A DNA stretch of 64,000 nucleotides from CAIKNB01 sp041658705 (GCA_041658705.1 JBAZZT010000005.1:36462-100461), one strand, 5' to 3'; positions 39,361 through 48,546 are shown, counted from the first letter of the stretch. Made by a program: numbers and translations. The notes: generated by a model not told the origin, from the sequence alone.

Positions 39361-41016
39361 ATGGCAAAGACACATCATGCGGTAAAGAGTCGTCGGCGGA
39401 CGACTATTTTTGTAACCGGTGGCGTGATGAGCGGGGTGGGCAAAGGCGTGGCCACGGCTTCGCTTGGCGCCTTGCTCAAAGCGCGCGGTTTGCGCGTCAC
39501 CGCGGTCAAGATAGATCCTTATCTTAACGTCGATCCGGGCACGCTCAACCCAACGGAACACGGCGAGGTCTTCGTGACCAAAGACGGACTTGAGACCGAT
39601 CAGGATTTAGGCAACTACGAGCGCTTCCTCGACGAAGATCTGGGCCGCGCCAATTACATGACCTCGGGCAGCGTCTTCCAAGCCATCATCAATCGCGAGC
39701 GTTCCATGGGTTATGGCGGCAAGACGGTGGAATGGGTGCCGGATGTGCCGAACGAAATCATCGCGCGCATCCGCCTGGCCGCGGATTTGGCCGATGCCGA
39801 CGTGACTCTGGTCGAGATCGGCGGCACGGTGGGCGAGTATCAAAACCTTTTATATCTTGAAGCTTGTCGCATCATGCGCTTGGAGAATCCTGGCGCTGTG
39901 TTGGTCGTGCTCGTTTCTTATCTGCCGGTGCCGGGGAATTTGGGTGAGATGAAGACCAAACCCACGCAATACGCGGCGCGCAGCTTGAATGCCGCCGGGT
40001 TGCAGCCCGATTTAGTTATCTGTCGTTCCGCGCAGCCTATCGACGAACCGCGCAAGCGCAAACTTTCCGTCAATTGCAATGTCTCACCAGAAGATGTCAT
40101 CGCAGCGCCGGACGTTGCATCCATCTACGAAGTGCCGCTTAGACTCGAAAGCGAAGGCGCAGCCGATCGAGTGGTCGAGAAACTGCGTCTCATCACGGCC
40201 AAACCGGACGGCAAAAAATGGCGCGAGTTGGCGCGTAGGATCAAGACTTCCGTGAAGCCGGTCAGGATCGGCGTGGTGGGCAAATATTTTTCCACCGGCA
40301 ACTTCACATTGAGCGACGCTTATCTTTCGGTCCTCGAAGCCATCAAGCACGCGTCTTGGCATGTGCGGCGCAAACCCGAGATCGTCTGGCTGAACAGCGA
40401 GGCTTTCGAGCAAAGCGAAGCGACTTTCAAACGCGAGATGAAAGGTTTGCACGGCATCGTCATCCCGGGCGGTTTTGGTTCGCGCGGCGTCAAAGGCAAA
40501 CTCATGGCCATCAAATACGCTCGCGAACACAAATTGCCGTATCTCGGCTTGTGCTACGGCATGCAACTCGCGTTGGTCGAAATCGCGCGGCATAGACTCG
40601 GTTGGAAAGACGCGAATTCGACGGAAATAGATCCGCACACCAAACATCCGGTCATCCATCTGATGGACGAACAAGAGAAAAAACTCGAAGATAGAAATTA
40701 CGGCGGCACCATGCGCTTGGGTGAATACCCGTGCGTGCTCAAGAAGGGTAGCAAGGCGAGGAACTTATATCGCGAAGAGATCGTGCGCGAGCGGCATCGT
40801 CACCGTTACGAAGCCAATCCTGAATACCGCAAGGAATTCGAGAAAACGGGCGTAATTTTTTCCGGGCTTTCACCCGACGATAAATTAGCCGAGATCATCG
40901 AGCTCAAGAACCATCCGTTTTTTATAGCCTCGCAATTCCATCCCGAACTGACCTCGCGACCTTTCCGTCCCAATCCGCTATTCCTAGGCTTCATCAAAGC
41001 GGCAGCGGGGAAATGA
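39361..41016 (+). CDS. pyrG: CTP synthase
   Basis: 551 residues; makes CTP from UTP, ATP and glutamine. The synthetase domain has FVTGGVMSGVGKGVATASLG (nucleotide binding) and KIDPYLNVDPGTLNPTEHGEVFVTKDG; the class I glutaminase domain has PGGFGSRGVKGK, the nucleophile in YLGLCYGMQL and the His-Glu pair in SQFHPELTSRP. Full length and apparently active. The only nucleotide-synthesis enzyme in the window. Start chosen from the family and from the -10 box just upstream. Confidence 0.97.
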   Translation: MAKTHHAVKSRRRTTIFVTGGVMSGVGKGVATASLGALLKARGLRVTAVKIDPYLNVDPGTLNPTEHGEVFVTKDGLETDQDLGNYERFLDEDLGRANYMTSGSVFQAIINRERSMGYGGKTVEWVPDVPNEIIARIRLAADLADADVTLVEIGGTVGEYQNLLYLEACRIMRLENPGAVLVVLVSYLPVPGNLGEMKTKPTQYAARSLNAAGLQPDLVICRSAQPIDEPRKRKLSVNCNVSPEDVIAAPDVASIYEVPLRLESEGAADRVVEKLRLITAKPDGKKWRELARRIKTSVKPVRIGVVGKYFSTGNFTLSDAYLSVLEAIKHASWHVRRKPEIVWLNSEAFEQSEATFKREMKGLHGIVIPGGFGSRGVKGKLMAIKYAREHKLPYLGLCYGMQLALVEIARHRLGWKDANSTEIDPHTKHPVIHLMDEQEKKLEDRNYGGTMRLGEYPCVLKKGSKARNLYREEIVRERHRHRYEANPEYRKEFEKTGVIFSGLSPDDKLAEIIELKNHPFFIASQFHPELTSRPFRPNPLFLGFIKAAAGK

Positions 41017-41052
41017 GACATGTCTCGAATGAAATGTTTTTTTACTCCCTTC

Positions 41053-41146
41053 TGTCATTACCCGGTTCAACCGGGTAATCCAGAGAAAGAATAAATCCAA
41101 AGTGCTTTTCTCTCTCTGGATCCCCCGCCTTCGCGGAGGATGACAG
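41053..41146. repeat. 94-bp REP-like element (TGTCATTACCCGG type)
   Basis: TGTCATTACCCGGTTCAACCGGGTAATCCAGAGA, spacer, TTTTCTCTCTGGATCCCCCGCCTTCGCGGAGGATGACA. The same 94-bp layout occurs at 63174-63267 and, interrupted, at 19426-19535. Confidence 0.88.
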
Positions 41147-41194
41147 ATAAGGGGGGGGCGGAGGATGTCAGAAAAGAAAACGATGTAAAACGCG

Positions 41195-41217
41195 AAAGCA
41201 GCCGGAGAGGCTGCTTT
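41195..41217 (-). terminator. Terminator of the orphan gene pair
   Basis: AAAGCAGCC, loop, GGCTGCTTT; on the minus strand followed by CGCGTTTTAC. Confidence 0.75.
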
Positions 41218-41258
41218 GAAGGAAGGGCGGGCAAGGATTGAGGGTTTCTCTCAATTCC

Positions 41259-41498
41259 CTACGGGAGTTGGAAGCATTTGGTGATGTAGTGCCTAGCAAC
41301 CCTCTCGATTTGCGTCGTTTGGTCTGTGCAATCGGGTACTTGCAGTCCTGTGTCCGGATTACGGACGATCGGCGTGCTGTAGTCTCCGTTCAGAAACTTT
41401 CGCACTGCCTCGATGAGTTCTGAATCGACCGCGAGTTCCTGAATCGTTTCGAGGAACAACTCCTCGTCGATTGATGAGGTTTTCTGCGTTTCTGTCAT
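41259..41498 (-). CDS. Small orphan protein
   Basis: 79 residues, acidic and helical in its first half (SSIDEELFLETIQELAVDSELIEAVRKFLNG); not recognised. The ATG at 41498 has AGGGAG 8 bases upstream; the longer in-frame opening from 41537 does not. It follows the orphan gene at 41534 and shares its terminator. Confidence 0.65.
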   Translation of the reverse strand: MTETQKTSSIDEELFLETIQELAVDSELIEAVRKFLNGDYSTPIVRNPDTGLQVPDCTDQTTQIERVARHYITKCFQLP

Positions 41499-41533
41499 GG
41501 CGCGCTCCCTAGAGGCTGCTTTTGAGTAGGCGG

Positions 41534-41875
41534 TCAACGCTTGGCGTCTGGATAGAACGTGAGGTGGTAGGCGTCGAAGCGTAGCTCACCGAGGTGCGGG
41601 AGCACCTGAAGGAACTCGCGGATGTAGAGAGTCGCGGGCGAAAGCCGCTCGGGAATCAAGCGATGAAACGGGTCGGGTAGCGCAAGTTTTTCTGTCTTGC
41701 CGATATAGTCCAAGCCCAGCGGAGTCTCGACACGAGGTTGGCTCTTTTTGACCAGCCAACCGGTTGGGGTTTTGGTGAACTCAAGTTCGACGATCGTATA
41801 GCCGAGCTTTCCTGTTTCCCCAGCCGAACATGAAACAGTGAACTTCTCGTATTTAGACTTCGTAGATGCGTCCAT
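41534..41875 (-). CDS. Small orphan protein, first of a two-gene unit
   Basis: 113 residues, probably a beta-barrel-like fold (TIVELEFTKTPTGWLVKKSQPRV); no family recognised. AAGGAG lies 6 bases before the ATG. The 79-residue protein follows after 35 bases. Confidence 0.68.
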   Translation of the reverse strand: MDASTKSKYEKFTVSCSAGETGKLGYTIVELEFTKTPTGWLVKKSQPRVETPLGLDYIGKTEKLALPDPFHRLIPERLSPATLYIREFLQVLPHLGELRFDAYHLTFYPDAKR

Positions 41876-41931
41876 GCAACGCTCCTTTCAAGGTTCGAGA
41901 GGACTATCGCCTAAGTCTGCATAAATGTCAA

Positions 41932-41967
41932 GATAGAGGGTAGATGGTAGAGAATAGAGGGTAGCCA
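41932..41967. repeat. Half copy of the GTAGA word palindrome
   Basis: GATAGAGGGTAGATGGTAGAGAATAGAGGGTAGCCAAA: left arm only. Confidence 0.65.
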
Positions 41968-41977
41968 AAAATATAAT

Positions 41978-42006
41978 GAAAATCGTCGGCTTGACCGACG
42001 ATTTTC
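41978..42006 (-). terminator. Terminator of rpmA
   Basis: A perfect 12-bp stem GAAAATCGTCGG / CCGACGATTTTC with loop CTTGA, followed on the minus strand by ATTATATTTTTGG. Confidence 0.8.
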
Positions 42007-42021
42007 ACTTGAATGTCTGGT

Positions 42022-42309
42022 TTATTTCTTCTCCAGCGGAATCACGTTCGCGAACTTGGCGTTTTTGTAGGCGCCGGTGTAGCGGCGGACTTTGCGGTCG
42101 GTGAATTTGACGATGCCGTTGGCCACCGCGAAGAGGGTGTCGTCGCTGCCTTTGCGCACATTCAAACCCGGACGGATTTTTGTGCCGCGTTGGCGTACCA
42201 GGATATTACCGGTTTTGGCGAACTCGCCAGCGTACAGCTTTGTGCCCAGGCGTTGACCTTGGGAATCGCGACCGTAACTGGTAGAGCCGCCGGCTTTTTT
42301 GTGGGCCAT
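42022..42309 (-). CDS. rpmA: 50S ribosomal protein L27
   Basis: 95 residues. MAHKKAGGSTSYGRDSQGQRLGTKLYAGEF is a standard L27 start, without the cleavable N-terminal extension of Firmicutes. The N-terminal residues reach toward the peptidyl transferase centre. The usual partner L21 is not adjacent here. A word palindrome lies upstream (42312-42389). Confidence 0.96.
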   Translation of the reverse strand: MAHKKAGGSTSYGRDSQGQRLGTKLYAGEFAKTGNILVRQRGTKIRPGLNVRKGSDDTLFAVANGIVKFTDRKVRRYTGAYKNAKFANVIPLEKK

Positions 42310-42311
42310 AG

Positions 42312-42389
42312 TATAGAGTGAGTAGGAAGTAGAAGCAGTACGGCGTCAGAAACCCGTTCTACTCACTACTTTTGACTCACTACTTATTC
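42312..42389. repeat. Word-reiteration palindrome (GAGTAG / ACTCACTACT word)
   Basis: GAGTGAGTAGGAAGTAGAAG, loop, TTCTACTCACTACTTTTGACTCACTACTT. It lies between the divergent rpmA and NifU-like genes. Confidence 0.75.
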
Positions 42390-42428
42390 TTAATTCGGAT
42401 GCCCACGAGATTACGCGGAAACTTATCA

Positions 42429-42457
42429 CTTGTCAAGTGTGTTGCGCGAGGGTAAAT
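42429..42457 (+). promoter_or_regulatory. Possible promoter of the NifU-like gene
   Basis: TTGTCA, 17 bases, TAAATT, about 10 bases before the ATG at 42469. Short leader. Confidence 0.4.
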
Positions 42458-42468
42458 TGGCTTTAAAT

Positions 42469-42717
42469 ATGACCAAAACACCCGAGGAATTCAGGGCGGA
42501 AATCGAAAAGGTGTTGGTTAAGCTACGCGAAGGCATCGCCGAGCACGGTGGCGAGATAGAATTGGCCGCATGCGATGTCGCGACGGGCAAAGTATCCATT
42601 CGTTTGAAAGGTGCCTGCGTGGGCTGTCCATATTCTGACTTGACCCTCAAGGTCGGAGTAGAGGAGACGTTGCGCGAATTCATCCCCGAAGTCACCGAGG
42701 TGGTTGCAGCCGCTTAA
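42469..42717 (+). CDS. NifU C-terminal domain protein (Fe-S cluster scaffold/carrier)
   Basis: 82 residues, a lone Nfu domain. GACVGCPYSDLTLKVGVEETLREFIPEV holds the CxxC that binds a bridging 4Fe-4S cluster in a dimer. The ATG at 42469 is chosen because family members start just before the domain. Followed after 21 bases by a membrane protein gene. Confidence 0.9.
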   Translation: MTKTPEEFRAEIEKVLVKLREGIAEHGGEIELAACDVATGKVSIRLKGACVGCPYSDLTLKVGVEETLREFIPEVTEVVAAA

Positions 42718-42738
42718 CGCGAAACGTAACATACCGGC

Positions 42739-43116
42739 ATGGCGTTTGAGGAGTGGCGCAATTCGATCAAGCGGGCCTGGCACGACCCGTTCATTCGTTG
42801 GACGAGCATTTTGGAATTAGTCGCGATCTTGGCCGGTTCGGCTTTTTTTCTGTGGCGTCTCATCCCCGAGGGTTTACGTTCCGGCGTGTTGATTCTGCAT
42901 TACAATATTTATTTGGGGATAGACGATGTGCGTGTCTGGCAATGGATTTTTTTCGTGCCTGGCGCGATGCTCGTCGTTTATCTCGCCGACCTGATCGCGG
43001 CTTGCGTCTTGCTCAAAACGGATGAGTTGGCCGCGCGCGCCTTGGTCGCGCTGACCGCCGTGCTGACCGTCGCTTGGGCAGTGGCCGCCTTCTTCCTCAT
43101 TCTCGTCAATCTTTGA
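42739..43116 (+). CDS. Three-helix membrane protein
   Basis: 125 residues with three hydrophobic segments (about 22-42, 66-88, 99-123); no family recognised. It ends 3 bases before mraY and so belongs to the cell-wall gene group, but nothing in the sequence shows a role. Confidence 0.75.
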   Translation: MAFEEWRNSIKRAWHDPFIRWTSILELVAILAGSAFFLWRLIPEGLRSGVLILHYNIYLGIDDVRVWQWIFFVPGAMLVVYLADLIAACVLLKTDELAARALVALTAVLTVAWAVAAFFLILVNL

Positions 43117-43119
43117 TCT

Positions 43120-44166
43120 ATGAGCCTCACCACCTTCAATGTCGTCCGCCTGATCGTGATCACTTGGTCATGTTTTTTTATCGCCATGCTTTGGGCGCCG
43201 GTCCTGATTCGGTTGCTCAAGAAATACGGCCTGGGCAAATCGATCCGCAGCGCGGACGCGGCTCCGATCGCCGCTGGTTTGCATCAGCATAAAATGGGTA
43301 CGCCGGTGATGGGCGGATTGGTGATCTGGATGACGGTCACGGCGGTGATGCTTTTTCTTTCCGCGGGCTGCGCTTTGCGCGATTCAGCCTGGTGTTCGTG
43401 GAACTTCCTGTCGCGCGCGCAGACGCTCTTGCCACTGGGCGCTTTAGTGTTGGCGGCGCTGGTGGGGTTGTTGGATGATTATCTGAACGTCAAAAAAATC
43501 GGTCCGGCCGGCGGTGGTTTGCGCATGCGCCATCGCCTCGTTTCCTATTCACTTATCGCGTTGGGCGGCGCTTGGTGGTTCTATTCAAAACTCGACTGGG
43601 ACATCGTGCACGTGCCGTTCAGCGGCAATTTTTCGCTGGGCTGGATCTACATCCTGTTCTTCGCCTTCGTCATCATCGCGACTTCGCATTCGGTCAACGT
43701 GACCGACGGCTTGGACGGTTTGGCCGGAGGCCCGCTCATGGCGGCCTTCGCGGCTTACGGCGTGATCGCTTATTCCCAAGGCAAAATCGAATTGGCGATT
43801 TTTTGCGCCGCCATCGCCGGCGCGACCATGGCTTTCCTGTGGTACAACGTGACGCCCGCGTCTTTCTTCATGGGAGATACCGGTTCGATGGCCTTAGGCA
43901 CTGCGCTGGGCGTCGTCGCCATGCTGACCAATCAACCGTTCTTGCTGCCCATCATCGGGCTGCCGTTCGTCTTGGAATCACTCTCGGTGCTCATCCAGGT
44001 CGCTTCTAAAAAAATTCGCAAGAAAAAAATCTTCTTGAGCGCACCGGTGCATCACCATCTCGAAGCCTCGGGGTGGAAAGAGTCGCAAATCGTCTTCCGC
44101 ACCTGGATCATCTCGCTTTTTGCGGCCGGCATCGGCGTCATCCTGGCTTTGACCGACAAGGTCTGA
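43120..44166 (+). CDS. mraY: Phospho-N-acetylmuramoyl-pentapeptide transferase MraY
   Basis: 348 residues, about 10 hydrophobic segments; makes lipid I from UDP-MurNAc-pentapeptide and undecaprenyl phosphate. Conserved sites: GLLDDYLNVK (Asp-Asp), NVTDGLDGLAGG, FMGDTGSMALG and the HHHLEASGWKE motif. Followed one base later by the SEDS gene and then murG, a shortened division/cell-wall cluster. Confidence 0.95.
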   Translation: MSLTTFNVVRLIVITWSCFFIAMLWAPVLIRLLKKYGLGKSIRSADAAPIAAGLHQHKMGTPVMGGLVIWMTVTAVMLFLSAGCALRDSAWCSWNFLSRAQTLLPLGALVLAALVGLLDDYLNVKKIGPAGGGLRMRHRLVSYSLIALGGAWWFYSKLDWDIVHVPFSGNFSLGWIYILFFAFVIIATSHSVNVTDGLDGLAGGPLMAAFAAYGVIAYSQGKIELAIFCAAIAGATMAFLWYNVTPASFFMGDTGSMALGTALGVVAMLTNQPFLLPIIGLPFVLESLSVLIQVASKKIRKKKIFLSAPVHHHLEASGWKESQIVFRTWIISLFAAGIGVILALTDKV

Positions 44167-44167
44167 T

Positions 44168-45280
44168 ATGAGCCGAACGGCGCGACCCATAGACAAGATG
44201 TTCCTCGGCCTGGTGATCGGGTTGACGCTTTTCGGATTGGTCATGCTGCTTTCGGCCAGCGGGCCGTTAGCCTTATCCAAGACAGGGGATAGCTGGTATT
44301 ACTTCAAGCATCAAATGCTGAACGGTTTGATTCCGGGCATCTTTGCTTTTGTCGTCCTGTCTTACTTTGATTATCGCAAGCTTAAATTTTTGGCTTTGCC
44401 CGCGCTCATCCTTTCGATTGGGCTGCTCCTTCTGGTCTACATCCCCGGCGTGGGTACGCGTTTGGGCGGCGCCGGACGTTGGGTGCATTTCGGTGCGCTA
44501 TCTTTCCAACCTTCCGAGTTCGTCAAAGTGACTTTTTTGATTTACGTCGCGGCCTGGCTTTCGACGCAACGCGAACGTCGCGCTTCAAATCTGCAAGAAG
44601 GCTTGCTGCCGTTTTTGAGTGTGCTCGGCATCGTCATCCTGTTGCTCATCCTGCAGCCTAACACCGGCTCCATGGCTGTCATCGCCGGAGCCTCGCTCAT
44701 CGTCTACTTCGTGGCCGGAGCGCCGCTGGGTTGGTTTGCGGCTCTGGTTGGTTTAGGCTTGGGACTCATCGCGCTGCTCATCAAAATCACGCCGTATCGC
44801 ACGCAACGCTTGATGACTTTTTTGCATCCCGAGCTTGATCCGCAAGGCGTCGGCTATCACATCAACCAAGCGTTCCTGGCCATCGGTTCCGGCGGACCGT
44901 TCGGTCTGGGTTACGGCCATTCGCGCCAAAAATATTCGTATCTGCCGGAAGTCGCGGGCGACTCGATCTTTGCCGTCCTGGCCGAAGAACTTGGATTTTT
45001 TTTGAGCGTCACCTTCATCGCCGCGTTGGCGCTTTTGGTCAAACGCTGTTTCACCATCGCGCAATCCGCCGACACGGAATTCGGCCGCTTCTTGGCCGCG
45101 GGTATCGGCGGTTGGATCGCCATTCAGACCGTACTTAACGTGGGTTCGATGATCGGACTCTTGCCCATCACAGGCGTGACTTTGCCGCTGGTGAGTTACG
45201 GCAGCTCGGCGCTCGTGGCGACGGCGGCGGGATTGGGAATCGTGGCTTCGATTTCACGGCAGGCTAGGATTAGTAGTTAG
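44168..45280 (+). CDS. ftsW: SEDS-family peptidoglycan glycosyltransferase (FtsW/RodA)
   Basis: 370 residues, 9-10 hydrophobic segments. Typical motifs: SFQPSEFVKVTFLIYVAAWL, QAFLAIGSGGPFGLGYGHSRQKYSYLPEVAGDSIFAVLAEELGF and VTLPLVSYGSSALVATAAGLGI. It polymerises lipid II. Its place between mraY and murG favours FtsW over RodA, but the sequence alone does not decide. Confidence 0.93.
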   Translation: MSRTARPIDKMFLGLVIGLTLFGLVMLLSASGPLALSKTGDSWYYFKHQMLNGLIPGIFAFVVLSYFDYRKLKFLALPALILSIGLLLLVYIPGVGTRLGGAGRWVHFGALSFQPSEFVKVTFLIYVAAWLSTQRERRASNLQEGLLPFLSVLGIVILLLILQPNTGSMAVIAGASLIVYFVAGAPLGWFAALVGLGLGLIALLIKITPYRTQRLMTFLHPELDPQGVGYHINQAFLAIGSGGPFGLGYGHSRQKYSYLPEVAGDSIFAVLAEELGFFLSVTFIAALALLVKRCFTIAQSADTEFGRFLAAGIGGWIAIQTVLNVGSMIGLLPITGVTLPLVSYGSSALVATAAGLGIVASISRQARISS

Positions 45281-45331
45281 TAGTTAGCATTTAGTAGTTA
45301 GGGCCCTAACTACTATCTACTAAATGCTATA
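45276..45331. repeat. Word-reiteration palindrome (TTAGTAGTTAG word)
   Basis: AGTAGTTAGTAGTTAGCATTTAGTAGTTAGGG then CCCTAACTACTATCTACTAAATGC; nearly no loop. It starts inside the last codons of ftsW and ends before murG. Confidence 0.85.
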
Positions 45332-45342
45332 TGCTTTCCCCT

Positions 45343-46401
45343 ATGACGAAAAAAATCCTCTTATGCGGCGGTGGGACATTGGGACCCGTCACGCCGCTCA
45401 TCGCCGTGATTCGACGCATGCGCCAGCTCGCGCCGGGTCTTGAATTTGCCTGGGCAGGTACGCCGGACGGCCCTGAAAAATCTTTGGTGGCGCGCGAAGG
45501 CATCCCGTTCTACGCCGTGAAAGTCGCCAAGCTGGCGCGTTTTCCCAGCTTGAATTGGCTGACCTTTCCTTTTGATTACACCGCAGCCAGCGCGCAAGCC
45601 GCGCAAATCATAAAACTTTTCAAACCTGATTTGGTGGTCGGTGCCGGCGGTTTTACGCAAGTTCCCGTGATGCATCAAGCTTTGCGCAGCGGGATATCTT
45701 GCGCCATCCATCAACTGGATCGCGACCCGGTGCGTTCCAATAGCTTGCTCGCCAAACGCGCGGCCATGGTGACTTGTTCGCTCGGCTGGTACGGCAAGGA
45801 GCTAGCGGGCAAAGCGCAAAAAGTAAAAACGCCGTGCCGTTTCGACGGCGTGACGACGGAATCCAAAAAAGACGCGGCAGCCAAATTCAAACTCGACGCG
45901 ACGCGACCCATCGTCTTCGTGACCGGCGGCGGAACAGGAGCGCGCTCGCTTAATCGCGGGCTGACTAAAATTTTAACCACGTTGCTCGCCGAAATGCAGG
46001 TCATCCATTTGACCGGTAAAGACAAAGGAGATGGAGCAATCCAGCGATCCGGTTATTTCGTGTCCGATACTTTCGATGAAGCAGGCATGTTAAGCGCTTA
46101 TGCGGCGGCTGACCTCGTGGTCTCACGCGGCGGTTTCGGCTCTTTGTCCGAGCTGGCGGCGTTGAGCAAGCCGGCCGTCATCGTGCCGCTGCCTGGACCA
46201 CAGACTGCAAACACCCAAGCGCTCAAAGGCGCCATCCTTGAAGTCAGTCAAGATTTTGGATTCGAAAATAGATTGGCGAAAGAAATTCGTGATTTGTTAG
46301 CCAATGTAAATCGTCGACAAGAACTCGGAAAAAGATTGCACCTGGCGCTGCCGACCGATGACGGAAGCGAACTAGCGCAAAAATGGCTGGGGTTGGTGTA
46401 G
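45343..46401 (+). CDS. murG: UDP-GlcNAc:lipid I transferase MurG
   Basis: 352 residues, GT-B fold; converts lipid I to lipid II on the inner face of the membrane. The first Gly-rich loop is GGGTLGPVTPLIAV (usual GGTGGHxxP, so the His is replaced by Pro), the second TGGGTGARSLN. The donor site SRGGFGSLSELAALSKPAVIVPLPGPQTANTQ matches MurG. The ATG at 45343 is preferred to the one four codons upstream, which lies in the repeat. Confidence 0.92.
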   Translation: MTKKILLCGGGTLGPVTPLIAVIRRMRQLAPGLEFAWAGTPDGPEKSLVAREGIPFYAVKVAKLARFPSLNWLTFPFDYTAASAQAAQIIKLFKPDLVVGAGGFTQVPVMHQALRSGISCAIHQLDRDPVRSNSLLAKRAAMVTCSLGWYGKELAGKAQKVKTPCRFDGVTTESKKDAAAKFKLDATRPIVFVTGGGTGARSLNRGLTKILTTLLAEMQVIHLTGKDKGDGAIQRSGYFVSDTFDEAGMLSAYAAADLVVSRGGFGSLSELAALSKPAVIVPLPGPQTANTQALKGAILEVSQDFGFENRLAKEIRDLLANVNRRQELGKRLHLALPTDDGSELAQKWLGLV

Positions 46402-46431
46402 ATAAGATCTGCGCGTTCGGTGATCGGTTTG

Positions 46432-46517
46432 TGTCATTGCGAGCGCATATACTGAATGCGCGTGGCAATCTCCGGATTCCAGAGATTGCTTCGTCGTTGC
46501 TACTCCTCGCAATGACA
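46432..46517. repeat. REP-like palindrome (TGTCATTGCGAG type)
   Basis: TGTCATTGCGAGCGC ... GGCAATCTCCGGATTCCAGAGATTGC ... CTCCTCGCAATGACA; 86 bp, same family as the element inside the polymerase gene. Confidence 0.85.
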
Positions 46518-46601
46518 ATTTTAGATTCGGCTAACCTCCATTGACAGCGCCTCTAAAATGAGGTATAAGTTTTTTGTACCTTTACCCCTAGCGAGGTGAA
46601 A

Positions 46602-46892
46602 ATGATTGGTGAATTCCAAAGAGTTTGTTACATCGGCGAGAGCGACGCCCTGCCTCCGCCCGGAGGATATCGTTTCGACCGGCTGATCGGGTATCTTGGA
46701 CGCTTGCGCGCCGAGTCTGCCTTCAAGCCCGACGAAGTCAAGGATCTAGTCGGCCTGCTGTGCGACGACGAACTCTTGGCCGAACTCTCACCTGACGAAC
46801 AGACGTTCGTGCGCGTCACGGTCAAGCCGACGATCAACGGCGTCCTACAGCGCTTCGAACGCGAGCGCCGCCGAGCCATGAACTACAACTGA
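46602..46892 (+). CDS. Small orphan protein
   Basis: 96 residues, soluble, charged, mostly helical; not recognised. GAGGTG lies 3-4 bases before the ATG at 46602; a GTG two codons earlier is in frame. A terminator follows at 46915. First of three orphan genes in a row. Confidence 0.68.
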   Translation: MIGEFQRVCYIGESDALPPPGGYRFDRLIGYLGRLRAESAFKPDEVKDLVGLLCDDELLAELSPDEQTFVRVTVKPTINGVLQRFERERRRAMNYN

Positions 46893-46914
46893 CCGCTCCG
46901 CGACACCCCACCCC

Positions 46915-46940
46915 AGCGGCATCCTTCTCCGGATGCCGCT
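46915..46940 (+). terminator. Rho-independent terminator
   Basis: AGCGGCATCC, loop TTCTCC, GGATGCCGCT, then TATGTTTTATTT. Confidence 0.85.
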
Positions 46941-47014
46941 TATGTTTTATTTGCTTGATTTCCGACTCTTTGATACTTTGCCGCCAATCGAACCTTTAAC
47001 CAGGGGAATGGCCA

Positions 47015-47476
47015 ATGTGCGGATGTTCTAGTAGGACAGGGTTGATTGGCGGATGCGTTCCGCGCTGGTGGCATCACCACGGCGGCAAACTTCGGATTAA
47101 CGAAGCGAATGAGTCCAAGCTCGTCTTGAGTTCGAGTACGGCCGAAGTCACGATCGAGAGATCGAAAGGTGCCGACTACCTCAAACGCTTTTACGTGTAT
47201 TGGCGCATAGTCCATAATTCAGTTTCCGCCGAAGTTGACGCGGGTTGTCGCGTCTTCAAACGCAAGCAATTGATTTCGGCTTTCGGCATCACCGAAGAGA
47301 ACGGGGATGCGGCGCATAGCCCTGTCGCGGAACGCGAAGCGCCTGGCTTCTTCGTCAGCCTCGGCGATTACCTGAACATCCCCGGACCCGGCACCGGCCA
47401 CGACCTTGACCCTAACGTCTCGATCCTCATCGACGACGAAATGCGCCAAGCCGTGCGCAAGCTGCTCGGCCTCTGA
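47015..47476 (+). CDS. Orphan protein of unknown function
   Basis: 153 residues, not recognised. It begins MCGCSSRTGLIGGC with three Cys close together, then a mixed alpha/beta soluble region. AGGGGA lies 7 bases before the ATG. A terminator follows. Confidence 0.68.
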   Translation: MCGCSSRTGLIGGCVPRWWHHHGGKLRINEANESKLVLSSSTAEVTIERSKGADYLKRFYVYWRIVHNSVSAEVDAGCRVFKRKQLISAFGITEENGDAAHSPVAEREAPGFFVSLGDYLNIPGPGTGHDLDPNVSILIDDEMRQAVRKLLGL

Positions 47477-47504
47477 TCCTTTGGCGCCTCCGCGCCGCAA
47501 CCGC

Positions 47505-47525
47505 ACCCCTTTCTTCGGGGTGTTT
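47505..47525 (+). terminator. Rho-independent terminator
   Basis: CACCCC, loop TTTCTTC, GGGGTG, then TTTTG. Confidence 0.7.
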
Positions 47526-47595
47526 TGAATACAACGAGGATTGACAAGGCCCGAAAAAAATGTAATCTTCTCTTGTTCTTCGAGAAAGGAAGAGA

Positions 47596-48546
47596 ATGCA
47601 AAAAAGGGAACTCAAGCGTTTGTATGGCCCGGGCGTGGCCGATTTCCTCACGAGAAGGCTCCGCCTGCTCTCCTCATGGCCGCGTTACAGGTGTCCCGAC
47701 GTGTGCAGCCGTCCATGCTGCAAACGTCAGCGCTTGTTCACGTATGTCGATTTGTTCGACATCCTGATGCTGGCCTACGCGCTGGATCGTAAACCCTCCG
47801 ACATCTTTCGGACGCATGTCGAAATCGGAGCAGAGGTACACTCGCTGGGCGGGCAAATCTATCCATCCCTGTGGCATGTGCGTTGGCAGCTGAAGCGTCC
47901 TTGTCCGTTCCTCGACAAGAAGAACGGGTGCAAAGTCTACGAGAACCGTCCCGTGAACTGTCGCGGATTCCCCGAGACGCGGCACGCCACTCGGTTCCTA
48001 GTCGAAGACGTTGAGCAGGATGCGGACGATCGAGATTTGTACGGACCCGACTACTTCTGCCTTCGACCAGAAGCCCCGACGGGCTATGTCCAAGACAAGC
48101 TCGACCTCTTAGCCGGCTTAGCCTCGGAGGCCATCCTCGAAGAAAAGGTGTCGACCTTGATCCTGTTCGGCGAAGCACCGTGTGTCTATGACCTAGGCGA
48201 TGATCTTGACGAGATAAATCGCATAGCTCGTGCAAGCGAGAATGCTCCGACGCCCCAAAGCGTCATTGCCCACAATCGCAAAGTCATCGAGACTTGCGGA
48301 GCGGACATGCCTTGCGTCAATCACGATGCAGTGCGCCAGATGCTGATCCGACGCGAACAAAAATATCGTGAGCACACGCTCAAAGTCTTAGACTCGTGCG
48401 CGACGGCGGCGGGAGCCTCGGCGATAATCATGCTTGCCGATTTTCTTGGCGCGAAAGTGCAAGACATGGATCTCAAGGTGGTCGAAGAGTCGGTGCTTAA
48501 GCTGGAAACAGGTGGGAAGATCAGAACCGTCTCCTGCGCCTGTTGA
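47596..48546 (+). CDS. YkgJ-like cysteine-cluster protein
   Basis: 316 residues. The first half has the cysteine pattern of the YkgJ family: CPDVCSRPCC near residues 33-42, then RPCPFLDKKNGCKVYENRPVNCRGFP (about 103-128). In that family it is predicted to bind zinc or an Fe-S cluster. The C-terminal 150 residues are helical and not assigned, with further Cys (CGADMPC, SCAC at the end). AAAGGAAG lies 5 bases before the ATG, and a strong terminator follows. Confidence 0.78.
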   Translation: MQKRELKRLYGPGVADFLTRRLRLLSSWPRYRCPDVCSRPCCKRQRLFTYVDLFDILMLAYALDRKPSDIFRTHVEIGAEVHSLGGQIYPSLWHVRWQLKRPCPFLDKKNGCKVYENRPVNCRGFPETRHATRFLVEDVEQDADDRDLYGPDYFCLRPEAPTGYVQDKLDLLAGLASEAILEEKVSTLILFGEAPCVYDLGDDLDEINRIARASENAPTPQSVIAHNRKVIETCGADMPCVNHDAVRQMLIRREQKYREHTLKVLDSCATAAGASAIIMLADFLGAKVQDMDLKVVEESVLKLETGGKIRTVSCAC